Numbered from the stretch's first letter, positions 1 through 9,219 are shown. The stretch is DNA of 34,046 nucleotides from Myxococcales bacterium (GCA_030681895.1 JAUXRI010000082.1:1-34046); one strand, 5' to 3'. Numbers and translations: made by a program. Notes: generated from the letters alone by a model not told the origin.

Positions 1-240
1 GGCGGAGCGGCTGGAGGCTCGAGTCAAGGTGGGGGCGACTCGAGCGCCGGTGGTGCGGCGGGGGGAGGATCCTCGAGCGCAGGTGGCTCTGCGAGTGCTG
101 GTGGCTCGGCGACCGCAGGTGGTGACGCTGGTGGCTCCGCGAGTGCTGGTGGAGCGGCGGGTGGTTCGGTGGCTGGCGGTGCTGCTGGAGGCGGATCGGT
201 CGCTGGTGGTTCAGCGGGCGGCGGCTCGGCTGGCGTCGCT
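1..240 (+). repeat. Gly/Ala/Ser codon-level low-complexity linker
   Basis: Degenerate in-frame repeats of GGT/GGC, GCG and TCG codons encode units such as AGGSA. The tract is a flexible linker between an off-window N-terminus and the repeat domains. Such tracts change length easily by slippage. Confidence 0.75.
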
Positions 241-1914
241 GGAGACACCTGCGCGGGCCCCATCGCAGTGACTGCTGCGGGAGTCGTGACCGGCTCGACG
301 GCGACCGCGCTGCCGAACTACGGCTCGGGCCCCCGCGGCACGGAGTGTCTGCGCGCCGACGGCCGCGACGTCGTCTACGAACTCCACGTTCCCGCAGCGA
401 CGCGCCTCGCCGTCACCGCGACGCCGCTCACGTCCTTCGACCTGGCGCTGAACCTCGTCACGAACGTGGCCTCGTGCGGTACGCCCGCCGCAACCATGCA
501 GTGCCTCGATAGCGCCGACTCAGCGAGCGCCGGCGGCGCGGAGCAGCTCACCTTCACCAACGCAGGCGCCGCACGCACGGTGCTGCTCATCGTCGACGGC
601 TATGCAGGAAACGACTTCGGCAGCTTCGCGCTCTCGGTCGCGTTCCAGCCCATCGCGACCGGCGACACCTGCGACGCGCCCGTGGCGTTGACGGCCGGCA
701 CGCCGTTGCTGAACCAGACGATGGTCGGGTTTGGCGATGACTACGACTCCTCCTTCTCCGGCCGCTGCGAGTTCAAGAGCGACCTCGATCGCGTCTACAG
801 CGTGCAGGTGCCGGCCGGGCAGCGCCTCGTCGCGACCGTCACGCCGAGCGGCTTCGACCCGAGCTTGAGCCTCGTGCAGGGCGCCACGAACTGCGGCCAG
901 GCCATCTGTCTGTCGGGCACCGACGACGCCCTCTCGAACGGCGTCGAACGCCTGCAGTGGGACAACGTGAGCGCCGCGGCGCAGCAGGTGCTGCTCGTCG
1001 TCGACACGACCAACGCGACGGCGAACGGCAGCTTCACCATCGCCGCAACGTTGAGCGCGTCGCCTCCGCTCGTGACGGGAGGCTCGACCTGCACGGCGCC
1101 CGTCGCGCTCGACGCGGGCACCTTCGTCTCCACCACGGCCGGCCGCACCAGCCAGTTCGACTTCTTCGGCAGCGCAGGCTGCGAGCCGACGACGACTGCG
1201 CCCGACACCGTCTTCAGTGTCACCGTGCCGCCCAGCTCGTTGCTGCGCGCCACCGTCACGCCCGACGGGTGGGACGCCGTCGTCAACGTGCTCGGCTCGG
1301 CTTCGGCGTGTGGGCTCACGACGGACGCTGGCACCTTTGGCGCGACCTGCCTCACGTCCTCCGATGGGCCGCGCACCGCGTCGGTCGAAGAGGTGACGAT
1401 TCGCAACGCCACGGCCACCGCGACGACCGCGCTGCTGGTCGTCGACGGTCACGACGTCGACCACTTCGGCACCTTCAGCATCACCACCGAGGTCATCCCC
1501 ATGGCCGCCATGGCGGGCGACACCTGCCAGGCGCCGCAGCCGCTGCTCATGTCGGGCTCGCTGACTGGCCTCACGACAGCGGGCTACTTCAACGACGTCG
1601 AGACGGCGTCGAGCTGCTCGACCTTCCAGAACCGGGGCTCCGATCGCGTCTTCAGCATCAACGTCCCGGCCGGGAAGCAGCTGACCGCCGTCGTCATCCC
1701 CAACGGGTGGGACGCAGCGCTCGTCCTCCTCGACGGCATGGCGTGCGGCATGAGCGCGACCTGCTTCGAGTCGAGCGACTCGTCCATCTCTGGCGCCGAG
1801 ACGGCCCGCTTCACGAACTCAGGCACGACGGACCGGACCGTCTTCATCGTCGTCGACGCGTACTCATCGTCGTCGAGCGGCACGTTCGACCTCTTCACCG
1901 CGCTGACGCCCTGA
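1..1914 (+). CDS. Secreted four-repeat protein with Gly/Ala/Ser linker, 5' end missing
   Basis: The frame is open from the first base, so the gene starts outside the window and its signal peptide cannot be seen. The first 80 codons are a Gly/Ala/Ser-rich low-complexity linker of the kind that follows lipoprotein signal peptides in myxobacteria. Four homologous domains of about 140 residues follow, each opening with GDTC or GSTC (codons at 241, 661, 1081, 1516). Each carries a motif like RVFSVxVPAG, a hydrophobic strand ending TVLLVVDG, and paired cysteines. The layout resembles bacterial pre-peptidase C-terminal (PPC-like) beta-sandwich domains found on secreted proteins; that assignment is from pattern only. 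No catalytic domain is visible, so an extracellular binding or structural role is inferred. The GTG at 169 lies inside the linker and is unlikely to be the true start. Confidence 0.8.
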   Translation, partial: GGAAGGSSQGGGDSSAGGAAGGGSSSAGGSASAGGSATAGGDAGGSASAGGAAGGSVAGGAAGGGSVAGGSAGGGSAGVAGDTCAGPIAVTAAGVVTGSTATALPNYGSGPRGTECLRADGRDVVYELHVPAATRLAVTATPLTSFDLALNLVTNVASCGTPAATMQCLDSADSASAGGAEQLTFTNAGAARTVLLIVDGYAGNDFGSFALSVAFQPIATGDTCDAPVALTAGTPLLNQTMVGFGDDYDSSFSGRCEFKSDLDRVYSVQVPAGQRLVATVTPSGFDPSLSLVQGATNCGQAICLSGTDDALSNGVERLQWDNVSAAAQQVLLVVDTTNATANGSFTIAATLSASPPLVTGGSTCTAPVALDAGTFVSTTAGRTSQFDFFGSAGCEPTTTAPDTVFSVTVPPSSLLRATVTPDGWDAVVNVLGSASACGLTTDAGTFGATCLTSSDGPRTASVEEVTIRNATATATTALLVVDGHDVDHFGTFSITTEVIPMAAMAGDTCQAPQPLLMSGSLTGLTTAGYFNDVETASSCSTFQNRGSDRVFSINVPAGKQLTAVVIPNGWDAALVLLDGMACGMSATCFESSDSSISGAETARFTNSGTTDRTVFIVVDAYSSSSSGTFDLFTALTP

Positions 1915-1954
1915 ATGCATTGACTCGAAGGCACGTGCGTAGTGTCTGGCAACC

Positions 1955-4660
1955 ATGCTCGTCACTACGCTCGTCGCACTCGCCCTCGCCGGCGCGCCTG
2001 CAAAGCCGACCCAGGTCGCGTCCGTCGAGGGCCTCACCGAGTACTCGCTGCCCAACGGCCTGCGCATTCTCCTGGTGCCCGACACCAGCAAGCCGACCGT
2101 CACCGTCAACCTCACCCTCTTCGTCGGCAGCCGCCACGAGGACTACGGCGAGAAGGGCATGGCGCACCTGCTCGAGCACCTGCTCTTCAAAGAGACGAAG
2201 CGCTTCAAGGACATCAAGAAGGCGCTCACCGAGAAGGGCGCCGACGCCAACGGCACCACCTGGTACGACCGCACCAACTATTACGAGACGCTCGCCGCGA
2301 GTGACGAGAACCTGAAGTGGGCGCTCTCGCTCGAGGCCGACCGCCTCGTGAACACCATCATCACCAAAGAGAAGCTCGCGCCCGAGATGACGGTGGTGCG
2401 CAACGAGTTCGAGATGGGCGAGAACTCGCCGCAGAGCGTGCTCTTCGACCGCGTGATGTCGGCCGCGTTCACGTGGCACAACTACGGCGGCACCACCATC
2501 GGCGCGCGCAGCGACATCGAGACCGTGCCGCAGGAGCGCCTGCAGTCGTTCTACACGCGGTACTACCAGCCGGATAACGCGCTCCTCGTCGTCGCCGGCA
2601 AGTTCGAAGAGGCGAAGGCGCTGGAGTGGATCTCGGCGGCGTTCGGCGCCCTTCCGAAGCCGAAGCGCGCGCTGCCCACCACGTACACGGTGGAGCCGGT
2701 GCAGGACGGAGAGCGCGCCGTCACCGTGCGCCGCGTCGGTGGAACGCCCGTGCTCGCGCTCGGCTACCACGTGCCTGCAGGCAGCGACCCCGACTACGCC
2801 GCCGTCGACGTGCTGACGCAGGTGCTCGGCGATTCGCCCTCGGGTCGGCTCTACAAAGGCCTCGTCGAAGGGAAGAAGGCCGCGAAGGCCGGCTGCTTCA
2901 ACTTCCAGCTGAAAGAGCCCGGCGCCCTGCTCTGCTACGCCGAGCTCAACGCGAAGGAGAACGCGGCGCCCGCGCGTGAGGTGCTCATCTCGACGGTCGA
3001 GGGCGTGACGAAGACGCCGGTGACGGACGCCGAGGTCGAGCGCGCGAAGGGCCAGCTCCTCAAGCAGGTCGACCTCATCTTGAACGACTCGGAGCGCGTC
3101 GGCGTGCTGCTCTCGGAGTTCGCCTCGATGGGCGACTGGCGGCTGCTCTTCATCCACCGCGACCGCATCAAGGCCGTCACCACCGCCGACGTGCAGCGCG
3201 TCGCGCAGAAGTACGTGAAGGCGTCGAACCGTACGCTGGGCGAGTACGTGCCGACCGATGGGCCCGACCGCGCCGAGGTGCCTGCGCTCGCCGACCTGCG
3301 CCCGGTGTTGGCCACCTACAAGGGCCAGGAGGCGCTCTCGAAGGGCGAGGTGTTCGAGGCCACCAACAAGAACCTCGACGCCCGCACCACGCGCACCGCG
3401 CTCGCCTCGGGGCTCAAGCTCGCGCTGCTGCCCAAGAAGACGCGCGGAGAGACGGTGCAGGTGGCGCTCCGGCTGCCCTACGGCACGGGCACGACGCTGA
3501 TGGGCCAGAAGACGAACGCCGAGCTCGCCGCGCGAATGCTCATGCGCGGCACGAAGACGAAGACACGCCAGCAGTTCAAGGACGCGCTCGATGCGTTGCG
3601 CGCGCAGGTGGGCACGCGTGCCGAAGCGCAGGGCGTCGTCGTCTCCATCGAGGTGCGCAAGCCGCAGCTCGCCGAGACGCTCGCGCTGGTGACCGAAGCG
3701 CTCACCCAGCCCGCCTTCGACAAGAACGAGTTCGAGTCGCTGCGCCGCGAGCAGCTGTCCGAGCTGGAGCAAAAGAAAGACGACCCCAACGCCCTCGCGT
3801 TCCTCGGGCTGCAGAAGGCGCTCAACACCTGGCCGAAGGGCCACCCGTTCGCCGTGATGACACTCGACGAGTCCATCGCCGAGGTGAAGGCCGCGAAGGT
3901 CGAGAACGCGAAGGCCTTTCACGCGCGGTTCTATGGAGCCCAGGCCGGGTTCGGCGCCTTCGTCGGCGACTTCGAGCCCGAGGCCGTCAAGGCGCTGCTG
4001 ACCGAGAAGCTCGGCGCCTTCGTCGCGAAGGATGGCTACGAGCGCATCGCGCGGCCGCACGTGAAGGTCGAGCCGAAGAACCTCACCCAGGACACGCCCG
4101 ACAAGGCGATGGCCTGCTTCGTGACGGGCGTCACGCTGCCGCTGCGTGAGACCGACCCCGACTACCCCGCGCTCGTGCTCGCCGACTCGATGCTCGGCGG
4201 CGGCTTCTTGAACGGCCGCGTGCCCCAGCGCCTGCGAGAGAAAGAGGGCTGGAGCTATGGCGCCGGCACCTTCCTCCGGGCGGGCTCCTTCGAAGACAAC
4301 GGCGCGCTGCTTGGCTACGCCATCTCGGCGCCCGAGAACGCTCCCAAGGTCGAGAAGGGCTTCCGGGAAGAGCTCGAGCTCGCGGTGAACAAGGGCTTCA
4401 CCGACGCGGAGCTCGAGCTGGCGCGCAAGGGTCTGCTCCAGCAGCGAGAGCAGGGCCGCGCGAGCGATGAAGGCGTCGCTGGCGAGTTGACGGAGCAGCT
4501 CGAGACCGGCCGCACGTTCGAGTTCGAGCAGAAGTTCGACGACGCGGTGAAGGCGCTGACGCCGAAAGACGTGAACGGGGCGCTCAAGAAGGCCATCGAC
4601 CCGGCGAAGTTCACCGTGGTGAAGGTCGGCGACTTCCGAAAAGTCTCGGGCCCGAAGTAA
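1955..4660 (+). CDS. M16 family zinc metalloprotease (two-domain, pitrilysin/MPP-like)
   Basis: A 901-residue protein with a hydrophobic N-terminus (about residues 1-14) suggesting export. The first M16 domain has the inverted zinc motif HLLEH at 71-75; E151 in a VVRNEFEM context, 76 residues after the last His, fits the third zinc ligand. The second half (about 450-900) has M16 architecture without HxxEH, the usual inactive partner domain. It keeps the C-terminal RLREKEGWSYG segment, which matches the R/Y substrate-binding region of the family. M16 enzymes degrade peptides inside a clam-shell chamber; the substrate here is unknown. The ATG lacks a good Shine-Dalgarno. TAGTGT at 1940-1945 lies 9 nt upstream. 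miaE follows after 4 bases, so the two are probably co-transcribed. Confidence 0.93.
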   Translation: MLVTTLVALALAGAPAKPTQVASVEGLTEYSLPNGLRILLVPDTSKPTVTVNLTLFVGSRHEDYGEKGMAHLLEHLLFKETKRFKDIKKALTEKGADANGTTWYDRTNYYETLAASDENLKWALSLEADRLVNTIITKEKLAPEMTVVRNEFEMGENSPQSVLFDRVMSAAFTWHNYGGTTIGARSDIETVPQERLQSFYTRYYQPDNALLVVAGKFEEAKALEWISAAFGALPKPKRALPTTYTVEPVQDGERAVTVRRVGGTPVLALGYHVPAGSDPDYAAVDVLTQVLGDSPSGRLYKGLVEGKKAAKAGCFNFQLKEPGALLCYAELNAKENAAPAREVLISTVEGVTKTPVTDAEVERAKGQLLKQVDLILNDSERVGVLLSEFASMGDWRLLFIHRDRIKAVTTADVQRVAQKYVKASNRTLGEYVPTDGPDRAEVPALADLRPVLATYKGQEALSKGEVFEATNKNLDARTTRTALASGLKLALLPKKTRGETVQVALRLPYGTGTTLMGQKTNAELAARMLMRGTKTKTRQQFKDALDALRAQVGTRAEAQGVVVSIEVRKPQLAETLALVTEALTQPAFDKNEFESLRREQLSELEQKKDDPNALAFLGLQKALNTWPKGHPFAVMTLDESIAEVKAAKVENAKAFHARFYGAQAGFGAFVGDFEPEAVKALLTEKLGAFVAKDGYERIARPHVKVEPKNLTQDTPDKAMACFVTGVTLPLRETDPDYPALVLADSMLGGGFLNGRVPQRLREKEGWSYGAGTFLRAGSFEDNGALLGYAISAPENAPKVEKGFREELELAVNKGFTDAELELARKGLLQQREQGRASDEGVAGELTEQLETGRTFEFEQKFDDAVKALTPKDVNGALKKAIDPAKFTVVKVGDFRKVSGPK

Positions 4661-4664
4661 CGGC

Positions 4665-5234
4665 ATGCAGCTCAAGTCCGTCACGTCACCGCGCTGGTTG
4701 CCCCACGCCCTCGCCCACTTCGACGAGGTGCTCATCGATCACGCGCACTGCGAGAAGAAGGCGGCGGCGAACGCGCTGTCGCTGCTCCAGGCGTTCCCCG
4801 AGGTGCCGGGACTGCCGGCGCAGATGGCGCGGCTGGCGAGAGAAGAGGCGTCGCACCTGGCGAAGGTGCTCCAGGTGATGGAAGGGCGCGAACTGACGCT
4901 CGGCTTCGACCGGGGAGACCCGTACGCGAAGGGGCTGCTGCAGCTCGCGCGAAACCCCGCCAAAGAGCGGCGGCTCGACCGCCTGCTCATCGCCGGCATC
5001 ATCGAGTCGCGCAGCTTCGAGCGGCTCGAGCTGCTCGCGGCTGGACTGACCGACCCGGCGCTCAAGAAGCTCTATGCCGAGCTCGCGAAGAGCGAAGACG
5101 GACACCAGAAGTTGTTCGTTCGGTTGGCGAAGGCCGTGGAGCCGGAAGCCGTCGTCGACGCGCGGCTCGACGTGTTGTTGACGGGCGAGGCCGAGCTGGT
5201 CGAGCGGTTGCCGTTGCGCGCCGCGGTGCACTGA
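4665..5234 (+). CDS. miaE: tRNA-(ms2io6A37) hydroxylase, MiaE-like
   Basis: A 189-residue all-helical diiron protein. MiaE hydroxylates the isopentenyl group of 2-methylthio-N6-isopentenyladenosine at position 37 of tRNAs reading U-starting codons, after MiaA and MiaB have acted. Visible motifs fit the family's carboxylate/histidine ligands: DHAHCEKKAA near residue 25, REEASHL near 60, IIESRSFERL near 110 and SEDGHQKLF near 145. The ATG lies 4 bases after the M16 stop, implying co-transcription, though no functional link between the two is known. The tRNA-Phe at the right of this window has the A36-A37-A38 signature of a substrate. Confidence 0.92.
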   Translation: MQLKSVTSPRWLPHALAHFDEVLIDHAHCEKKAAANALSLLQAFPEVPGLPAQMARLAREEASHLAKVLQVMEGRELTLGFDRGDPYAKGLLQLARNPAKERRLDRLLIAGIIESRSFERLELLAAGLTDPALKKLYAELAKSEDGHQKLFVRLAKAVEPEAVVDARLDVLLTGEAELVERLPLRAAVH

Positions 5235-5261
5235 GTCTTCGCGTCAGTCCGTTGCATTGCG

Positions 5262-5267
5262 TACGAT
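5262..5267 (+). promoter_or_regulatory. Possible -10 element for the tail-collar-like gene
   Basis: TACGAT matches the vegetative -10 consensus at four of six positions and lies about 39 bases before the ATG at 5301. The matching -35 is weak (TTCGCG at 5238-5243, 18-base spacer). A start site near 5274 would leave a leader holding the GGAGAG ribosome site. Confidence 0.3.
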
Positions 5268-5300
5268 CTCCTCTTCTTCGACTTGCCCTGGAGAGACCAG

Positions 5301-5933
5301 ATGCCGCCGACCGACCTCGAGAAGCAGCTGGCCGAGCTGCAGACCCGCCTCGCTGTGCTCGAGCAGGAGCGACGCCGGGTTCGACTCCGACCGGCCCTGG
5401 TGGCGCTGGCCGTCGGCCTCGTCGGGGCCACCGCGTTCTCGGCGGCCGTGTGGCCGGCGAACTTCTTGCCAGACACGCCCGCGCACGCGGCCGACATGAA
5501 TGACTACTTCAACGACCTCAAGGCCCGGGTCGACACCGCGATGCCCTCTGGCGGCATCATCTTCTTCGGCTCGGCAGGCGCGCAGTGCCCGCCGGGGTGG
5601 ACTGCGTTTCAAGCCACCGACGGCCGGCTCATCGTCGGCACCACCTTCGGCAACGTCGGCCGCACGGTCGGGAATCCCGCGCTGGTCGATGGAGAGAACC
5701 GCCAGCACGCCCACCAGTGGGCCTCCTTCACCGTCGACAATGACTGGTTTTCCTATTCCGACGCTGGGGTCGCCGTGAGGTCGGTCGATTGGATCGGCGG
5801 CATGAACGAGGGCACCGGCGCCGCCTACTTCCCGCTCACGCCAACGGTGGGCGGCGTGGCCCAGTCGTACTTCACCGATCGGGCTGGCTCGAACCTGCCG
5901 TACATTCAGCTGCTCGCGTGCCGGAAGAACTGA
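5301..5933 (+). CDS. Membrane-anchored protein with a phage-tail-collar-like domain
   Basis: I chose the ATG at 5301 because GGAGAG sits 5 bases upstream; the frame stays open to a TTG at 5283. The 210-residue product starts with a short predicted coiled coil (about 2-28), then one membrane segment (about 31-51). A domain like phage tail-collar/microcystin-dependent proteins follows: PSGGIIFFG at about 82, CPPGW at 96-100 and TDGRLIVG at about 106. It ends in the IQLLACRKN tail often seen in these proteins. In phage the fold makes trimeric fibre tips; cellular copies are of unknown function. There are no phage neighbours, so this is probably a surface protein of the cell rather than prophage debris. 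Confidence 0.75.
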   Translation: MPPTDLEKQLAELQTRLAVLEQERRRVRLRPALVALAVGLVGATAFSAAVWPANFLPDTPAHAADMNDYFNDLKARVDTAMPSGGIIFFGSAGAQCPPGWTAFQATDGRLIVGTTFGNVGRTVGNPALVDGENRQHAHQWASFTVDNDWFSYSDAGVAVRSVDWIGGMNEGTGAAYFPLTPTVGGVAQSYFTDRAGSNLPYIQLLACRKN

Positions 5934-6008
5934 CTCGTCCGAAACGCGCTGAGATGTTCTCGCGGTGAACAGTTGAATCCGTCCGGCTGACACCGCTACG
6001 GGACGCCC

Positions 6009-7985
6009 ATGTCTCGCTTCTCGCTGCTCGCGTTCGCCTTCATCGGTTGTGTCTCGCCCGCTTCCCAGGCGTCTCTCGCCGGCACGGGCGCCATCACCAT
6101 CGACGACACCGTCGCGCCGCTCACCGAGGCGCCGACGTGCACGGCCCCGACCCCCGGCGCGCTCTTCGTCGACACCAGCGACACCTGGCAGCTCGACGAC
6201 AACGGCCTGAAGCTGCGCGGCAACCGACTCACCGTGGCCGACCTCGACGGTGACGGCTACCCCGACCTCGTGGTGCATGCGGTCTCGAGCAACGTGCAGC
6301 AGCTCCAGCAGCCCGACGGTGGCGCGCGGCTGGTGTGGCAGCTGATGAACCGCAGAGGGCCCGACGGCCTGCGCCGCTTCGTCGACGAGACGGGCAACGG
6401 CCTGTTCCAGGTGCGCGGCGGGAGCGACTCGCACTACCGCGCCGCCCACCTCGCCGTGTTCGGTGACGTCGACAACGACGGTGACCTCGACGCCTTCTCG
6501 GGCACTCACGACGACCCGTCGAAGCCCGACATCGGAGACCGCAGCGAGCTGCTCCTCAACGACGGCACCGGCCACTTCTCGCAGGCGAGCCCCACGCCGG
6601 TCCGCGGAGGCTTGATGGAGCGCCTGCCCACGACGTCCGCCACGTTCACGGACGCCGATCGCGACGGCAAGCTCGACCTCTTCGTCGGCTACTTCTACGA
6701 GTACTACGGGCGCACGTATCAAGGCCTGCAGGCGCAGCTGCTCCTCGGGCAGGGGACGGGCGGCTTCACCACGGGCACCGGCCCCGCGGGGCTCACCACC
6801 ACGCGCGATGGCTTCGAGGCCTTCACCAACCACCGGCCGGCGTACGGCGTCACCGCGTGCGACCTCGACGACGACGGCGCGCCCGAGCTGATGGTGAGCG
6901 CGTACGGCCGACAACGAAACCTGCTGTACCGCAACGATGGACGCGGCCGCTTCGTCGACCAGAGCGAGGCGTCAGGCTTCTTCGGCGACTCGAACGTCGA
7001 CTTCACCGACAACGAGAACTTCAAGTGCTGGTGCACGGTGAACCAGGCCGACCCGAAGTGCACCAACGTGCGCCGGCCCGTCATCTCGTGCGGCGCCAAC
7101 CCGGGGTCGAGCTGGGGCGACGGCACGGATGATCAGCCCTGGCGCAGCAACGGAAACACGTTCACCACGTGGTGCGGCGACCTCACCGGTGACGGCAAGC
7201 TCGACCTGTACAGCGCCGAGATTCGCCACTTCTGGGCAGGCAGCGCGAGTGACTCCTCGGAGCTGCTGAAGAACGAATCGACCAACGGGAGCGTGCGCTT
7301 CAACCGCCCGGGGAACACGGCGACGGGTCTCGGCCTGCCGCGCGTCGGCGGCTCGTGGAACGAAGGCGGGCTGATGGCTGCTGGAGGAGACCTCGACAAC
7401 GACGGCCTGCAGGACCTCATCGTCGCGGCGAGCGACTACCCTGACCAGTTCGGCGTGGTGCTCCAGCAGCAAGCCGATGGCCGCTTCGTCGACAAGGCCG
7501 ACACGTTCAACCTGAAGCACGCCTGCATGTCGGGCCTCGCCATCGCCGACTTCGATCGCGACGGAGACCTCGACGTGCTCGCGGGCGCCAGCACGGCGCG
7601 CGACTGTTCGGCCATCTGGCGCAAGGGCAACGAGGTGAAGCTGTACGAGAACCAGGGCCCGAGCGGGAAGTCGGTGCTGCTGCGGCTCAAGGGCAACGGC
7701 ACGACGACCAACCGCGCGGCCATCGGCGCGCGTGTGACGGTGAAGGCCGGCGGCAAGACCATCGTGCGTGAGGTGAGCGGGGGCTACGGCCACTTCGGCA
7801 TGCAGCACGACACCGTGGTGCACGTGGGCCTGGGCAACTGCACCGGCATCGAGGAGCTGACCGTTCGCTGGCCTGACGCGGCGGGCACGGTGCAGCGGTA
7901 CGAACGCATCCCAGCTGCGGCCGGTCCGATGCTCGAGCTCCGTCAGGGCGACCCGGTCGTCTATCGCGTGAAGCTGGCGAAGTAG
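6009..7985 (+). CDS. Secreted FG-GAP/VCBS repeat protein with ASPIC/UnbV C-terminus
   Basis: A 658-residue exported protein. The N-terminus is hydrophobic and ends FIGC, a possible but atypical lipobox. At least seven calcium-loop repeats of the DxDxDGxxD type follow (for example DLDGDGYPDL, DVDNDGDLDA, DADRDGKLDL, DLTGDGKLDL, DFDRDGDLDV), spaced as the blades of a beta-propeller. The last 100 residues contain IGARVTVKAGGK and LTVRWPDAAG, typical of the ASPIC/UnbV domain that caps such propellers (CRTAC1-like family). The role is probably extracellular, calcium-dependent binding. An insert with several cysteines lies between repeats, near residues 340-365. A possible promoter is TTGAAT (5973-5978) with TACGGG (5997-6002), 6 nt before the ATG. 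Confidence 0.88.
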   Translation: MSRFSLLAFAFIGCVSPASQASLAGTGAITIDDTVAPLTEAPTCTAPTPGALFVDTSDTWQLDDNGLKLRGNRLTVADLDGDGYPDLVVHAVSSNVQQLQQPDGGARLVWQLMNRRGPDGLRRFVDETGNGLFQVRGGSDSHYRAAHLAVFGDVDNDGDLDAFSGTHDDPSKPDIGDRSELLLNDGTGHFSQASPTPVRGGLMERLPTTSATFTDADRDGKLDLFVGYFYEYYGRTYQGLQAQLLLGQGTGGFTTGTGPAGLTTTRDGFEAFTNHRPAYGVTACDLDDDGAPELMVSAYGRQRNLLYRNDGRGRFVDQSEASGFFGDSNVDFTDNENFKCWCTVNQADPKCTNVRRPVISCGANPGSSWGDGTDDQPWRSNGNTFTTWCGDLTGDGKLDLYSAEIRHFWAGSASDSSELLKNESTNGSVRFNRPGNTATGLGLPRVGGSWNEGGLMAAGGDLDNDGLQDLIVAASDYPDQFGVVLQQQADGRFVDKADTFNLKHACMSGLAIADFDRDGDLDVLAGASTARDCSAIWRKGNEVKLYENQGPSGKSVLLRLKGNGTTTNRAAIGARVTVKAGGKTIVREVSGGYGHFGMQHDTVVHVGLGNCTGIEELTVRWPDAAGTVQRYERIPAAAGPMLELRQGDPVVYRVKLAK

Positions 7986-8067
7986 CCGCGTCGAAGCCGA
8001 TGCTGCCGACGAGCGGGTCGAATCGCGGCGCCTGACTGAAGTAGCCCGGCGCAGCGAAGAGCGTGGT

Positions 8068-9144
8068 TCAGCGACGCGACGGGCGCGGCACTCCGGCCAA
8101 CGCGAGGTTCAGCGCGTCGAGCTGGGCGCGGCGTGAGTCGGCTTCGAGCTCGAGCTGCCCCCGGCCATCGCGGGCCAGCTGCGCGCGGGCGTCGGTCTCA
8201 CGCTGACGCTCGACACGGCTCTGAACCTCGGCCGTGCGCTCCTGCTGCTTGCGCTCGAGCTTCGTCTCGAACGAAGCGCCGACGCTCATCAGCGGGTTCA
8301 TCTCGGTGAAGGTCGACTTGAAGAAGGTGATCAACTTGTTGAGGCCGAACCACTCACCGATCTTCGAAAGGAGTGAGCTCGGGCTCGACGGCGGCGGCGC
8401 GGTCGGGTCGATCTTCTGCTCGTTCACGGCGACACGTTCAGCCTTGAGGCCGAGGGAGTCGACGTAGGTGGTCGCGGCCTTCGTCGCCGTCGACAGGCGG
8501 GAGCGTGCGTTCTTGATCAGCCGTGCCATCTCGGTGCGCTCTGCCTTCTGCTCCGGCGTCGCCACCTTCGAGTCGGGCAGCGTGGCGGCCTTCGCCTTGA
8601 GCCCTTCGATCTCCTTCGCGATGCCGTCGGCCTTGTTCAGCAGGCCGTCGAGGTGCTGCTTCTCGGCTGGCGACATGGCGTCGGTCTTGTTCGAGAGGTT
8701 GCGCAGCATCTCGCCCTTGCTCGTGTTGAGCATCGTCTTGTAGCGGTCGTCGAGCTGATCGATGCGCACCAGCATCTTCTTCGAGAGGTCGTCCTGCTTC
8801 GTCTTGAGCTCGGCGATCTTCGCCTGCTGGGCGTCGGGCGAGAGCTTGCGGAACTCGGTCATCGCCGCGCGGAGCTCGGTGTTCACCGGCTGTCGCTTCT
8901 CGGCGCCCCACAGCGCGCCCGGGTCTGCCGAGGTGGCGACGTGCTCACCGGTCGGGTTGAGGCCGACCTTCGCCTGCGCGGCGGCGTCGAACGTGACGGC
9001 CTGCGAGGTCTCTGGAGACGGGGCAACTCCGAGCGCCTTCGCGACAGCAGCGGTCGCGGTGGGCGTCGTCGTCGGCGTCGTGGAGCGGGAGACAGCAGGC
9101 ATCTTCGAAGCGGTCTGGGTCGAACCGAGCTTGGTCGTCGTCAT
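8068..9144 (-). CDS. Unknown alpha-helical, coiled-coil-rich protein
   Basis: The ATG at 9144 is preceded by AAGGA at a good distance, so I prefer it to the GTG at 9177. The 358-residue product begins with a Thr/Ala/Pro-rich disordered region (about 1-60). A long, highly charged helical region follows (about 90-230, with Lys/Glu/Leu heptad-like spacing), then a hydrophobic patch around SLLSKIGEWFGLNKLI, then an Arg/Glu/Gln-rich helical tail. There is no signal peptide and no recognised domain. The mix of an amphipathic patch with long helices recalls scaffold or translocator-type proteins, but that is only a resemblance. It is divergent from kdsB and convergent with the FG-GAP gene. Confidence 0.7.
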   Translation of the reverse strand: MTTTKLGSTQTASKMPAVSRSTTPTTTPTATAAVAKALGVAPSPETSQAVTFDAAAQAKVGLNPTGEHVATSADPGALWGAEKRQPVNTELRAAMTEFRKLSPDAQQAKIAELKTKQDDLSKKMLVRIDQLDDRYKTMLNTSKGEMLRNLSNKTDAMSPAEKQHLDGLLNKADGIAKEIEGLKAKAATLPDSKVATPEQKAERTEMARLIKNARSRLSTATKAATTYVDSLGLKAERVAVNEQKIDPTAPPPSSPSSLLSKIGEWFGLNKLITFFKSTFTEMNPLMSVGASFETKLERKQQERTAEVQSRVERQRETDARAQLARDGRGQLELEADSRRAQLDALNLALAGVPRPSRR

Positions 9145-9219
9145 GGCGTTCCTTGCAGCGTAGGCCAGCGGAGCCACCTCCGCCTACCCGGGGAAGCCAA
9201 GTGCTGGCAAGAACCCCTC

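Noticed and set aside
1895..4735. 946-codon minus-strand open frame opposite the M16 protease
   Set aside because: It is a GC-rich shadow of a clear M16 gene. The translation is Leu/Arg/His/Glu-rich low-complexity with no motif.
5244..6914. 556-codon minus-strand open frame across two genes
   Set aside because: It runs antisense through the tail-collar-like and FG-GAP genes, both of which have strong motifs. No domain is visible in it.
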